This document shows, one piece after another, positions 43,981-56,321 of a stretch of DNA of 64,000 bases. Source of the DNA: Rhodamnia argentea (lineage: Eukaryota > Streptophyta > Magnoliopsida > Myrtales > Myrtaceae); contig NC_063152.1 in assembly GCF_020921035.1 (NCBI RefSeq), forward strand, positions 4,197,001 through 4,261,000. Direction: 5' to 3'. Every line of letters starts with the position of its first letter. Position 1 is the first letter of the stretch. The notes beneath the pieces are model-generated. The model had not been told where the DNA came from. It saw only the letters and a list, made by a program, of their open reading frames with translations, and did no database searches. Position numbers and translations under genes: made by a program.

Positions 43981-46936
43981 ATCGTGAAACTTTTATTATT
44001 TCTGCAAAGAAAAAAAATGCTTACTTGCTAAGCAAACTCTAATTTCCAACTAATTAGACTCTTCAAAATATTAAACAATTTGTACAATTTAAGAATTAAA
44101 CCCTTCAAAGATTAGTAAACAGAACAACGTAAATACAATTATCAATCTCACGAAGCTTTTGTGTTGATAAAAAATATAGTGTGACGATGTTAATAGAGTT
44201 AATCGAAATTATTTTGCATACCGTGCTCCGACATCGTGTTGGAGAGAGCCCGATTCAAAATCTTACACTAAAGCCCGATTCCAAATCTTACACTAAACTG
44301 TTTAACACATGCAAAAAACTATATGTGAGATCGGAATCTCGATAAGTTATCTGAATAACGCATTTGACGTTCCCTTTTTGAACATTTCGAACTAGAAAAA
44401 TATCGGCATACTTCTTTCATTTCTAAATTCGCTTGCGACAGGTCCTAGCATCAGTACATGGCGATTCGTGTCGATGACGGTAACCTCAATAAGTACCCGC
44501 ATGCTACAACTATAGTCTCTGAAAGGACAATATACCTAACCATGGAATTATCGATTTGGAGCTTCTCTTCTCTTCTGCTGCCGAAGTCGGAATTGACTTT
44601 GTCGCGAGCTGAGATTATGATTCATTTAATGGGCGGACCAAGTCAAAAGTCAACAAACGGAGAAAGAAAAAACTCATGGAGACGAGTCGAGAACGTCGTA
44701 CTTTTTAGCATCATCCGCTCGTTTCGAATCGGTTGATGTCATGTTCTGTGAAAGGGACTTCGATCTTTCTCCAAGCCCCAAATGGGGGTTGTCTTGACCG
44801 AGTCTTGTAGCACTGTGTGCTCAGCGAAACTCGCCGTGCGTTTTCCACGATTATGACGTATTGGACGCAATTGATCCATCACCTCGAAAGCTACATTTTT
44901 TAAATTTGGAGTTGCTGGGTCAATGAATAAGATCGCTGGAGGTTGATCACGCGCAGGAGGACCGACCTGAGAATGACCATAAACTATTGGCATACGAATT
45001 CGCCGAGGAGTTAAGTCGGTCCACCGGATGGCCACGTACGTCAACGACGGAGACATCGCAAAATTGGTCCGAGCGCATTGGAACTGGTCCTTCGTCCTGC
45101 CGAAGACGTCACGGCGAGTCCTTTGTGTCAACATGCACGGGTGGCCTGCTTTTGATCGGACAAATTACGAGGGCTATCATTGTCGCACGAAGGAAAATCG
45201 GTGTAGCAATAGCTAAAATCGCCAGATCCACATCTTTTTCTTGAGCTCACTTGTCGTGTGCCTTTGGCTAAACCATTCTGCTATGTGACACAGCGTAACT
45301 AAGTATAGTATAGTTTTTTTAATCTTCCTCAGCCCGCACCAAGTATAGTGGTAGATCAGTGAAGAGCTGTATATTTATTTGAACATCAGTAGCATGGATT
45401 GATGTTTCGAGGAAAACAAGATGAAATTTGACGTGGGTTCTTAATCACTCAAAGTGCATGAAAGATTTTCCTTGTCTCGGTAATTAATGTCCCATCTATG
45501 TTAGTGGTGGTAGGAGTGAACCGACATGATTTGGTTTTGATAGTTAGGCGAGTTGCTAATAGCGCGTCTTAGTACTTCGCGATGCATGTTTGATGTTCGC
45601 ATCATGTGATATCTTGAATCATTTTCATCTGTCAGGCTACACGCGCTTTTGTTATTCGATTGAACACAAGTCGTTCACATTGAGAGTACGTGACCCGACA
45701 CGAGCGACGGATCTCTCGTGGCCTTTCTCTGATGGGTCTCACAAGCGTGAACCGAACCTCGCGTTTCGCGATTAATCTCGATTGTCTTGTCAAGTCGGCC
45801 AGTTCATTTGGAGAATCAAATAAAGATCTACTTTTTCTGCCGCTCCTTTTTGGGTGCGGTGATAGTCCTGATTAGTTCGAGTGGATACTAATCTTGGGCA
45901 CTGACTTTTTGTGACCTACCATATGGAGAAACTGTCACTGGCTCGTTTGTCCTTTTAGAGGTGCTCTTACGTTCGACCTAATTTCCACCGGCTCAAAACA
46001 ATCTGACAGAAAATTATGGTTCGGTAAAGACATGGGAAGTTGTGCAAGCTGATTTGATTACTAGCTTGACCAAATTCCTAGCTCACGAATCTTTCAACTT
46101 CTCTCTCTCTCAAATCGAAAAAAAAAAAAAATCAAAATTGCAGAGGTGATTCCTCGAAGGAGAATCACCCTGATAGGCACTCTTTGACTATACCCTTCAT
46201 TGAATGCCGGAAATTTTGAGTGACATGAAAGAAACGGGGCAGGTTTGGTTGGATTCTGCTCATCAAACGTCGGAGTCAACACTGGTCGGCAGTTAAGGTT
46301 GACCGGTTACACTAATTAGGCATAGGTGCTCCTGCTTATATTATCTGCACTGTCAACTGCTTCTTGCCGTTTGAAATCCCGATTCTTGGGAGGTTAACGA
46401 GACTGCAATTACATCGCCCCATCCGCAATCCTTGGTTCACGCCAATCTCGGGTTCGCTGAATTTATCGTTTCTACTTAGGTTGGCTTCAAGTACTAACGA
46501 AGTTGGCCATATCCAAGTACTTAGATAGTCCAAAGTATAAAGAATGTCTCTTTAAGTGAAGTTCTATGAGATCCTGCCGCGAAAGGGGAAAAGGAAAACG
46601 CAGCAAAGGTTCGAAATCACATGACCACTTGACGTTCGAACTGGTATCATGCATCTAAAAAAAGATGAATGAACCCCCAAATCTTGCCCTTCACATGTTT
46701 ACAATGGTCAAACAAATGCACTTACACCTTTATGCAACTTTAAATGCTAGATACTACACACTACCTGCAATCGCGGATATCTATGCTTTAGAAGTTCGGG
46801 CAGGTATAAGATGACGGACTTGTTCTGCATGAACTCATTATTGCTGGTTTTATTCGAATCTGCCATACAGATGACGGTCTTGGGGGTCAGATAAGCTGCA
46901 ATAACACAATGGAAGACAAAAACTGATCGGAATGAG

Positions 46937-49900
46937 CTAAAGTCGAGAGGGAATTCCTCCGGCAACCACCAAAGTTTCTCCTGTTATGTAAGAAGCGTCG
47001 TCAGATGCCAAGAAGGCAGTTGCTGCAGCCATGTCTTCTGTTGTCCCAAGCCGGTTGAGTAGCGTCTTCTCCTCGAGAGCACGCCTCTACAATGCATTCC
47101 AGTCCAAAATGAGCCTATAACCAGTCGTATTTCAAGTATCTATCGGGAGAGAGAATGGGAAAACATAGGCTTACAATATCATCGCTTTTTACTAGGAAGT
47201 CAGCAAAGTGCGTAGGCACGAAACCCGGAGCAACACAGTTTACACGGGTATTTGGTGCCATCTCAGCTGCTAGGGCCTACAAAAAACTTGAAAGAGCGAT
47301 CAGATAAGCAAGTTGACATTTAGCCATGTTTTAAGATTACCTAAAACGATTTTAGGAAAAGGCTGCTTGAGATGCAGTAGAAAAGCAATTGCTAATGAAC
47401 TTGTTGTGCCAGCCAACCATTATTCATTTCTTTTAAGAGAAATCTCAGCTTCCTGTGAAGTCTGTTGGTTGTGATAAGATGCATATTCCTTTCATGTCAA
47501 GCACAGAAAATCTTGTATTGTAGTTCCAAGTTTTGCATAAAAGTACAGGTGAGTTGCTTCCAGAAATGCAGCACATACGCAAGATTCTTAAAGCTAGCCT
47601 ATGGGAAAAAAAAGAACAAGATCAACATGCCATTGTTCCCACCTTGCTTAGCCCAAGCAGGGCTGTTTTAGTTACTCCATACATAGCCGTGGGACCTTGT
47701 GGCTGGTATCCAGCAATTGAAGAGATAAAAACTATAGATGAACCCTTCTGCAAATGAGGTGCTGCATCCTGTTTCAACACGAACTAATTTAGTAAATTTG
47801 CAGATACAGACAGCCTCACAAGTAATAGAAGTACCTAATGTTTTTGACAATCTGATGCTCCCACAAAAGAAGTAAAAGGTTCTCAGTACTGAGACCACAA
47901 AAGGTTCTTAGTAGGTTCTCTAATTGGATAATATTTTAATCCATGTATAGACATCCAGAGACAGTCTTCCATAAATTAATTAAGAATAACAAAAACGACT
48001 AAACACATTCTCAGCCAGCTGACTTAGGTCAGAATCGTCAGATCACAGCGTTAGACTGGCTACCAGTCTCACACTGTACCATCACATATGCTAATTGTAG
48101 ATGCAATGCTCTGGAGTGATCATATAATGAAATTGTCCTGTAGCAGTAGTATAGATGCTTGGGCACAGCAATGTCACCTTTAGGAGTAGTATAGATGCTT
48201 TGACGTTTATTTCCCATAACTTGTCCAGAATAGACTCTTGGGTTTCTAAAATGGGATCAACGGATGGATTAGCAGCAGCATTCAATACCACCACATCAAT
48301 TTTTCCGTATTTCTGCAACCAAAGCAATTGAATAATCAATCAGGACCTAAGAACATGCTTCGTAAATTTATCTTGACAAGTAACTGTTCATATTTTTCCT
48401 TCGCGGGAAGTGAATGGAAAAAGGAACCACGAAAGCATAAAATAAGGACGTTGAGCAACAAAACAAAAGGAGGCCAAAAAATTAATCTGAACAGAATCTT
48501 ACCTTTCTGTTTAATCTAACAAATTAACCTACCATGTTATCGTTTCCAAATTGCCCTAGTTTTTCTCGTCACTGGTGCAATCCATTCATCTTGAACACTT
48601 AGCCCACTAGCAAGGACATTATTATTCTGAGCTCTTTATCTCTCCTCAATTACCCATAGAGTTCTGCGACGATATGATTAACAGATCATAGCAATAATTG
48701 ATCATTCTATTGATAGGGATTGAAGGCATCCAAACCAGGGAGAAATTGTTATCTACCATCCTGATTTAAGTGCCAGTCTTCATAAAAACTTCCAATCCAA
48801 TATTATGCCAAACTTAGTACGGCAAGACGCCAAAAGTAAAGGACATCCAGATATACTATCTATGTAATCACAGAACATATTGGTGCCCGAAAAAGGGGCA
48901 ACACACGAGGGCTATAAGAGGAAACTGACTATGGCAAAGTCCATACAGACAGCGTATGTCACCACCATACAATGCTCAAGATACTTCAACAACTTCTCCA
49001 GAAAGTATTAAGCAAAAAATCACAAAATAAAATAAAATAAATCAGAAGCTCCACCATCAATTGTTAGCCTAACTAGTGGTTATAGTAACGGTAGCTATGT
49101 GAGGTTGTACGCAATCTGTATAGAGAGATTAAATTGGAGAATGTTCAAGTACACTCATTCAAACCGTGTCGGTGAGATCAAGTATAAAAGACAGCCACTT
49201 GAGAGCATAATCACTCACCTGAACAGTCTTGTCTATCAGGGACTTCCTCTGCTGTGCATTGGAAACATGACAAACCAAGCCCAAAACGTCTATACCCTGT
49301 GCCCTGAGCTTTTCAACAGCCTCATCCACGTTTTTCTGATTACCAATTTAACCAATCACTTCCAGTCCACTGAACAAGTACTCAATACGAAAAAGCAATA
49401 GATAATTCCCGAGTTGTTTCGAGATAAAATTGAAGTGTCCTTTTCACTTCAGTGAATTCAAATGGAGATAAAACGCAATTTTTCAAGTACCAGTTGAAAT
49501 AGAGTCTCATTTGCTCAAGAAATCTATAGAAATAGCTTAAGCTTAACTCACTGTACTGAGGACTGAATTCCATCAATAAGACACTTGTTATGAACCGAAA
49601 CTGACGCACCTGTAATTTACAATTAGAAAGTTACCAGCTAAATGATAACACGTATGGGAAATTATCGTCACCTGGAACCCTTTCCTCACAAAAAATAAAA
49701 AATTCAAATTTACCACATTTTGAGTACATCTGCTAGAAAAGCTAACCAAAAATCAACTCAGCTCAGTTCCTCAAGCGCATCACTATTCACTATAATCAAT
49801 TCAGCTCAGTTTCACTCAGGCGCATCACCACAATCAACTCAGCTTAGCTCACTCAGGCGTAACCACTATCCTCCTCAGACATCATATAGACAAACCACAT

Positions 49901-50158
49901 CCGCTTAAAAAAAAGACATAATAGAAATCCAGACAATCCAAACTCGCACACCACGCATCCATCGCCAACTACCGCGAGAGAAGCGAAAAAACAGGAAGAA
50001 GAAGAAACAGAAACCTGCTTGCGAGAGGAGATGACGACGGAGGCGCCTTCGAGGCCGACACGCTCGGCGATGGCGAAGCCGATGCCTTGAGTGGAAGCGG
50101 TCACGATGGCCACTTTGCCTTGGAACCTCCGCCCGATCTTGGAGTCGCCCTTCGCCAT
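46937..50158 (-). CDS. SDRA: Peroxisomal SDR reductase, IBR1/SDRa (DHRS4-like), 257 aa, six exons
   Basis: The Arabidopsis orthologue SDRa/IBR1 is a peroxisomal short-chain dehydrogenase/reductase needed for beta-oxidation-like conversion of indole-3-butyric acid to auxin. Exons: 50015-50158, 49219-49335, 48178-48312, 47643-47768, 47175-47276, 46937-47086, all phase 0 with GT-AG borders. Motifs: cofactor loop TASTQGIG (20-27), NAAA (98-101), catalytic Asn in KLWEIN (about 123), Ser in ISSIAG (about 149), YGVTK active site (Tyr162, Lys166), VNCVAPGFVPTHFADF, ITGETLVVAGG. The last three residues are SRL, a type 1 peroxisomal targeting signal. Length matches the family (about 254). The start is the first ATG after a TATA box at 50266-50274. 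No lesion seen. DHRS4 and 'tropinone reductase-like 3' are other names for this group. Confidence 0.92.
48145..48200. repeat. 16 bp direct repeat astride the exon 3 donor of the SDR gene
   Basis: agtagtatagatgctt occurs at 48145-48160 (intron) and 48185-48200 (exon 3), 40 bp apart. The intronic copy mimics the last bases of exon 3, but its donor position has lost GT (on the minus strand CTACAG then GACAA). Confidence 0.6.
49740..49860. repeat. Imperfect minisatellite in intron 1 of the SDR gene
   Basis: Three decayed units of about 35-55 bp carry 'caactcagctcagtt' followed by 'ctcaggcgcatcac'. Confidence 0.5.
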
Positions 50159-50265
50159 GTTCGCTGCAGAGCGAGAGCGCGACGAGCGAGATTTGGCAGA
50201 TGAAAAAATCGGAGACGGAGGGCGGAATTCAATGAACGCGTCGAGGACGGTTGGACGTCCTTCCC

Positions 50266-50274
50266 ATTATATAG
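50266..50274 (-). promoter_or_regulatory. TATA box of the SDR gene
   Basis: The minus strand reads CTATATAAT about 108 bp upstream of the ATG. Confidence 0.5.
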
Positions 50275-50299
50275 CGATCGAGAAACGGACATGATGGAA

Positions 50300-52325
50300 T
50301 TTCAAGATAAAAGAAAAGGGAAAAGAAAATCAAACATCCGAGAAAACACGACTCCGCATATGTCATAACTTTCTTGCACGTTTGCTCGAGTGTCGGAGAT
50401 GCTGCTCACTCAAAACTCCGATTATTTCGCAATAAATAAATAATTTTTAAAAATAATCGTTTATATAGTTAAAAATAATAAATTAATAAAAATATTTTCA
50501 CCGTCAATAATAATTTATATATAAATATCTTTCGATATATTTTTTTTTTTTTCATTCAGTTTTGTAAATGACGTGAGCGATCATTTTTTTAAATATTTTT
50601 TCAAATTATACATTTTTCGCTATACAAATTGAACCTTTGCTTAGTATATGTTCAAACGATCACTTCAATGATGTAACTCTCTCGGACAACATTCACTACA
50701 AGCACCGAAAATCCGACGTGGCTCGACACTTGTGATGAATTTTTTTTTATTTATATTATGACACTTAATTGATCGATTGAAAGCACGACACTCAAATGAA
50801 ACAATCATTACACTCAAATGATCGGTTGAAAGGTTATAGTATTTAAATAAGTGATGTACGAACGTTACGACACTTGTGGTTGTGGGTGTTCTTATTCCTC
50901 AAATATTTACGAAAAAAAGTCCTTAAATTTGGTTTCGTATCTTACACTTAAAAAAAAAAAATCGTACTATGTTTATTAATTCGGTCGATTTTCTAACGTC
51001 CCGACAAGAGGAAAAAATTTGAGAGGCGACGAATGTTATGTGCCGGCCTTTATTGGAGGCATATGCTCTAGCCTAACTAGAACGATTTCTCCAAGATTAG
51101 TCTCAATGTCAAACTATGAGACCCACAAAATTATAATAACTCTGACTTCATCTTAATCGTCACCGCCGCTGTAACAAATCGCCTGACGGCACTGAGAGGC
51201 GACGGTTAACCACATAAGCATGGCAGAGGTGGCGGTGACGGTTCGGACACGGCCGGTGGTGACAACCGCTTAGGTAGTGTCAAATCCAAGGGAGCTCAAG
51301 CGAAGAAGGGTGACACTGGAAAGCCGCAACTCGGCGAGAGTTCCGGTCCAGGCCCTCTGATCCAACCGGCGAGCTCAGCAGCAACCGCTGTTGTCCTCCT
51401 CCTCCTGCGGCGGCCACCCGTGGTCAGGGCAACATTCTTCCTCTACCCAAAAGGGTGTCCAAATGATAGTGATTGGCCATGCCGCCAGGCTCATTGCTTA
51501 CGTCGGAGTGGAGGGCAAGCTCCTCCACTCTCCAGCGGCCACAATCGCGCGTTGGTGGTTTTGTGCCGCTACTGGCATGTTCGCCGAGGTTGGTGCGAGG
51601 AAACGATATAAACGATCACTTTTTTCTTCGCTTTTTGTGTTACTTCTCTCTTCGCCGTGCACTCAATATAATCACTGTAAGTCAGCTCTCGTCTCCGGAT
51701 TAAGTCCGCCCTGCTTGTCCGTCGACAACCAAGCTATTCATCAAAGCATGCGATGTTCAAGAAAAATGATTTCCTTTCAATATGAGCCCCTGAACTACAT
51801 CGAATTCGAATCGAACAAGAAGCTTCGTGCTGTCGAGGTAGAAAATTCGCTGTCCTGCCTACTCGTCGACCCTTATGGTTCGTGTTCAACCGTTTTTTGC
51901 GGATTATCAACTGTCGCATTTTGCGCTTCAGGTGTCACAAGTCTTATCGAAGTCGAAAGTATCAATCACAAAAGAGCTGGACGAGTAAAAGTTACAATTG
52001 GCAAATTCATCCTCACATTGTTTACATTGATATCAGATGATTCTTTTCTTTTCCTACTGAATGACATGAAAACGGAGAATGTGCCTAAGGTTCCAGTTCC
52101 AACCAGGTCGATCTTAATCATCGGTCCGTCTGTGGTTTCCCTTTCGTGACAGCACTAAGATCGTGGTTTATCGGCCTGGGGATGTCTGGCAGAATCTCGT
52201 GAACAACTGTTTCCCGAAAACACACAGCAGTAAGTCTGCAGAAGAATAAGCGGACCGATGTCACGAACTAGAATTGCGAAAACACTGATGTCTCGAGGGT
52301 GTTTTCGATCGGATACCAAGATAGT
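50300..52325. other. Intergenic, with MITE-like copy and one doubtful frame
   Basis: A diverged copy of the AT-rich MITE-like family lies at about 50420-50620. A 252-codon plus-strand frame at 51391-52149 has no recognised domain, its first 70 residues look like GC-skew translation, and it lacks a convincing promoter; it may be a decayed gene fragment. Confidence 0.35.
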
Positions 52326-52329
52326 ACTA

Positions 52330-55135
52330 TCAACTTAGATTTCTGAAACGAGTTTTGAATTGGTTGCACAAACAGCCTTCACCTGCTTGCAATACTAATT
52401 CAAGAAATGCTACCTTGAATAGGTAAGGAAGGAATCGCTCCTTGGTTGGACTATCTGAGTAACTGGTCGGAATCGAGAGCACCAGTTGGGAGTTGGAGGA
52501 GGCGCTCTCTTTCTCTTCCTTTATGCGGTCGAACCTCTCCGTGTAGCCTTCTCCTGAATTCGGATCGGTCTCGTCCCAGTCGCTGAACACCGGCACGGGT
52601 GTTGCTCCGAGATGCTGCCACTCGAAAGAAAGGTAATAAGCATCATTTGGTCCCTCAACAATATAGCTTCATGCAAGGAAAATGCAAAAAGGATAAGAAT
52701 TGAAGTGAGAAATCTCTGTCATGTCATAATCAGTCTTGGAAATGTTTTCTCCAAAAATTTTTGGGCTGACGCGACGCAAACAGGGCGGTACTTACAGAGT
52801 AATCCACTGGTTGATCTCTGTTCCTCTGTCCTGAGGATCCTGAGCTTCTTTGCAGTGATGGCGAGAAGCCTTTTTTTGCACCGAAGCTCTTTCTCTTTAG
52901 TTCATCGGATAAGCTCCTCCTGTGAGAACGGGCACTGCCGGTGCCGTGTTGTTTTTGGGACGAACTCCATTTGGTCGAACTCGAACGGAAGAAACCACAA
53001 GTCCCTCCCGTCCTCCATGAGAAGGCGCCTGGATTCTCCTCAGGGTCGTTTGGATTCGTCTTTGTGCTGGTTTTGTCTCGGTAGGCGCTCCCAGAAGATG
53101 CTGCGTGTCGAATCCTAACATTGCTCAAGTCGCCGTGTTTGGGAGCACGCGAGCGTTTCTGGGGGCCAATTCATGTCTAAGGTTGATTGCTTGCAACTCG
53201 AGAGCATGAAACCACAATTTCCTCAAAGAACAAAGCATGCAAACTACAAGAAACAGATCTGTGCAGCATTCCAATATACTCGAAGTGCAGCTTATCTAGA
53301 TGCGGTGAGACCGCGCATCATGCAAAGGCCAAAACCAGGACATAACTTAACGAGAACACGATGGTTAAACATTTGACATCGGGTCCTAGATGTCAGGGAA
53401 ATAATGTTGTGCTGAGAATCAATATCAGTTTTCTTCTGTTCATGCCCTGAATTTAGGTGATGTTTGTGGATCAGTTAACTTATAAAGTCACGAAGCTTCT
53501 TTGCGTTCTGACCGAACCATGATCAAATCTCCAATTAGAGAGATGACCTTCATTCCCTACAGATTCAATTCCCGGCATGTTCTGATTGCTTTCTAAGGCA
53601 GAAGCTTATCGATACAGCGAAAGAATACTTGGTATTTACTGTACAGTATCTTCTGAATCATGAAGGAAACTTACAGGATGATCACAAGGATCGCTTGCAT
53701 TCCTTTCTCTCGAGTACCTCCCACCTCGTTGCATTGTTGAAGACAGGCCATGAGCGTAACCTGCTTTTGGTTGGTCAGAATGGCTCCTTCTATGGGCACC
53801 GGCACTTACTTGGCCGACTTGTCTTTTCGTGGATGAAACGGCTTGAACTGAACGGAAAATCCTTTCCACGTCGCCAACGGGTCCAGGCATGAAGGCCTCT
53901 GGATTCTCCTCAGGGTCATTAGGATTTATCCTAACTCCGGCTTTCTCATGGCGTGCATTATCGAAGTAGGCCGTGTATCCAACATCGTCGCTGCCCTCGT
54001 CCCAGCTGCCGAATTTTGGGACGTGGGAGCGATGCTGAGGCTGAATTTGCAGAGATGGTTATTCAACAAAAGGAACGTGCACAACAACATTGGTCTAATA
54101 GAAGAAGAGCAAACAATTACAAATCATAGTTGAATATTCTTTTCGAGCAGAAGTCACCGTGCGGTTAATCTAAGAGTCTGATCAAAATGCAAACAAGCTT
54201 GTGCAAGATCAATGTGCACAAGTTCATACATAAGTTAGCTTTAAGTTTACCCGCGCTGTCTAGGCGTGCAAACTGGCATTTCCTGGTCACTGCAGGGTAA
54301 AAAAGGCACGCAAATCCTACCCGCCAATCACAAATAAACAATTCTGGCAACGTGAACCTGTGATATGGAATAGTTTCGACCTTGAAATTGACCTCAAACA
54401 CACACATTGGATGCGGAATTTTGTTGACCTTGGTGCGAGGTTTACCATTATAAATTACCAGAGTCCCTAATAGACCCAAATCAGAAGTTATGGCTGTTAA
54501 ACATCACACTATGTTCTTGGCTCTTTCGTCCATGGCTCAGTATAGGGACTCTTCTAGGACAATGCTCCATATGCTTTGGTTTCCATTGGCTTTCAATTTG
54601 TTGAGAAACGGTATCGAAAATTTTTCCAGATGGGATCTAAATAGGCATGTGCAAGTTCAACTGAGTTTAATGTTTCATGTCCTTAAACTTGAGCAAGTGG
54701 AGCAATAAATTCAATTGATCACCGGCTTCGAATAACCACGATAGTACCATCGGCTGGCTACTTAATAAGCAACACAGGCAGAAGAAATCAGAATCAAACA
54801 TGGAAGATCTAATTCAAGGGCAGTTGACAGACGGACGCAGAACGATGATGCTAAGATGACCGTACACTTTGCATTGCTAGCAAAGTACTAATTTCTGATC
54901 TCAGAGCACTGGAAAAAAAAAAAAAGGATGCCGATCAACTCGAGAGACTACTTACAGACATTGCAGAAGTCGTCTGTGCTTCCTGACTTCCACAGGAGGA
55001 CTCACCATGATTTAAGAGAATCAATTTTACATGTTCTGGACTAGATTCAACTTTGGCTATATCAGACAATGAATTTTTCTTCGATGATTCCACTACGGAT
55101 GTCTTTGTTGCCAAGTCGCATATTCCTTGTGACAT
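52330..55135 (-). CDS. RIN4-like: RIN4-like protein with duplicated internal exon and C-terminal NOI domain, ~397 aa, four exons
   Basis: RIN4 is a membrane-tethered immune regulator guarded by NLRs and targeted by bacterial effectors. Exons: 54956-55135, 53675-54040, 52796-53158, 52330-52614; all junctions phase 0. Exon 2 carries a full NOI domain: HVPKFGSWDEG (66-76), GYTAYFDNAR (81-90), INPNDPEENPEAF (98-110). Exon 3 repeats its layout with a decayed NOI (RSRAPKHGDL, then NPNDPEENPGAF) and the same Arg/Ser-rich tail (SHRRSLSDE against AHRRSHSDQ). Exon 4 carries the C-terminal NOI: VPVFSDWDETDPNSGEGYTE (310-329), RFDRIKEEKESA. The usual Cys-rich palmitoylation tail is not clear; CLC near the end (GCLCNQF) may serve, or a further 3' exon was missed. 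Exon 1 encodes a Ser-rich leader not typical of RIN4; translation could instead start at the ATG at 54961 (MS), giving about 339 aa. Confidence 0.75.
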
Positions 55136-55139
55136 CTTG

Positions 55140-56315
55140 TTAACCTTGAAACATTTCCATTTTCATGCCCTCTTGTTCTTGTGTAATCAGTAAAGACAGT
55201 AACAAAGCGAAAAAGGACAAAAGAAACTGAAAAAAACAAACTGCTGAAGACCGCAAATGACGGATTCAAAACTTAATGGACGGTGACTTCTATTTATGGT
55301 CTGAATGCCGATTTTGTTTTCTCCATATTCTCATGGCGCGGCGAATGGTACTGGTTGGTCTAACAATCTGCAAATCATTTGGTCGATTTGTTTATGGAGG
55401 CATTCCCAGGTGACTCCATTAATAAACAATGTGGCACTAGCAGTGTGTCCCCTTTTCGTCTGCTTCGCCTTTGTTTTCATGAAATCCGAGAGGCTTTTCG
55501 CGCATGATCTTTAAAGCACTGATGTTATCTGAACTCCAAAACAACGCAAGGAGCTAGAACGATGCTTTTCATGAAGAATCCGATTCTTCGGGTACAACGC
55601 AGACATAACTATTCAGATCCCTTGAGCATGGTTAGAAAATACTTGTATTGCTCTGCTGTTATTCCATTCAGCACAGCCAAATAGCACGTGTATTTCAAGA
55701 GCAAAGCAAGTTCTGTGAGCCGAGCCGGAACACAGTCATAACTGTTTTGATTTGCTCGTCTGTGACTTGCACGACATTCAGTGCTGTCATCACTGATCAC
55801 CATCTTTCGGCTCTCGTGACTGCTATTTATCGGTACCTTTAACTTCAGATTGAAGTCTCAGAGCTACCTTGTGATTCATTTTCTTTTGGCTATCCTCAGA
55901 GATCCTGTGCTAAACTGGAAGTTCACATGAAGTTCAAGGGAAGTGTTAAATCCGCCAAGAGTCTTGTGACCCTGAATAATGAGTGGTCTTACTTGTGTTG
56001 GCCCTACACGTGAATCTGATCATAGTGGAAGTCAAGACAGACAGATAATCTACCTAAACACAAGTGCACTTTCTTAATTCAGATTGATGAAATTTCTTCT
56101 TAAGCCGACTCTCGAACCCGAGAACTACCGCAGTTGGGAGGCAGTGCAAAAGAGAATCGACAGTGGACTTTACTTTATACAGAAACAATCTATTCCTGAA
56201 AGTTGTATATCATAGGAACTCTCATGACCCTGTACGCTATACATCCCAGACCAGGCCAAAATCTAGAATGTGGGTCGAGCGCGACAATACCATTTTCCAA
56301 CTCCTTCGTTTTCGA
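55140..56315. other. Intergenic between RIN4-like gene and GRL gene
   Basis: Contains the 5' flank of the RIN4-like gene and the 3' flank of the next gene. No further gene, repeat or RNA recognised. Confidence 0.4.
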
Positions 56316-56321
56316 GCAAGA

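Larger units (their letters stand above)
40700..46930. other. Long intergenic region without a supported gene
   Basis: AT-rich and repeat-rich. It contains the degenerate sub-repeats at 41345-41690, a short A-tailed insertion at 42126-42173, and the duplicated MITE-like element at 43640-43980. Frames near 42256-42540, 44458-45240 and 45590-45875 are short, lack family motifs and sit without clear promoters or splice sites. Confidence 0.5.

Noticed and set aside
44739-45134. 131-codon minus-strand frame and overlapping plus-strand frames
   Set aside because: No domain, no splice or promoter context, and all frames open over the same GC-rich stretch.
51391-52149. 252-codon plus-strand frame considered as an F-box/DUF295-type fragment
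   Set aside because: No diagnostic motif; the first part looks like non-coding GC-rich sequence. Left as a doubtful remnant in the intergenic entry.
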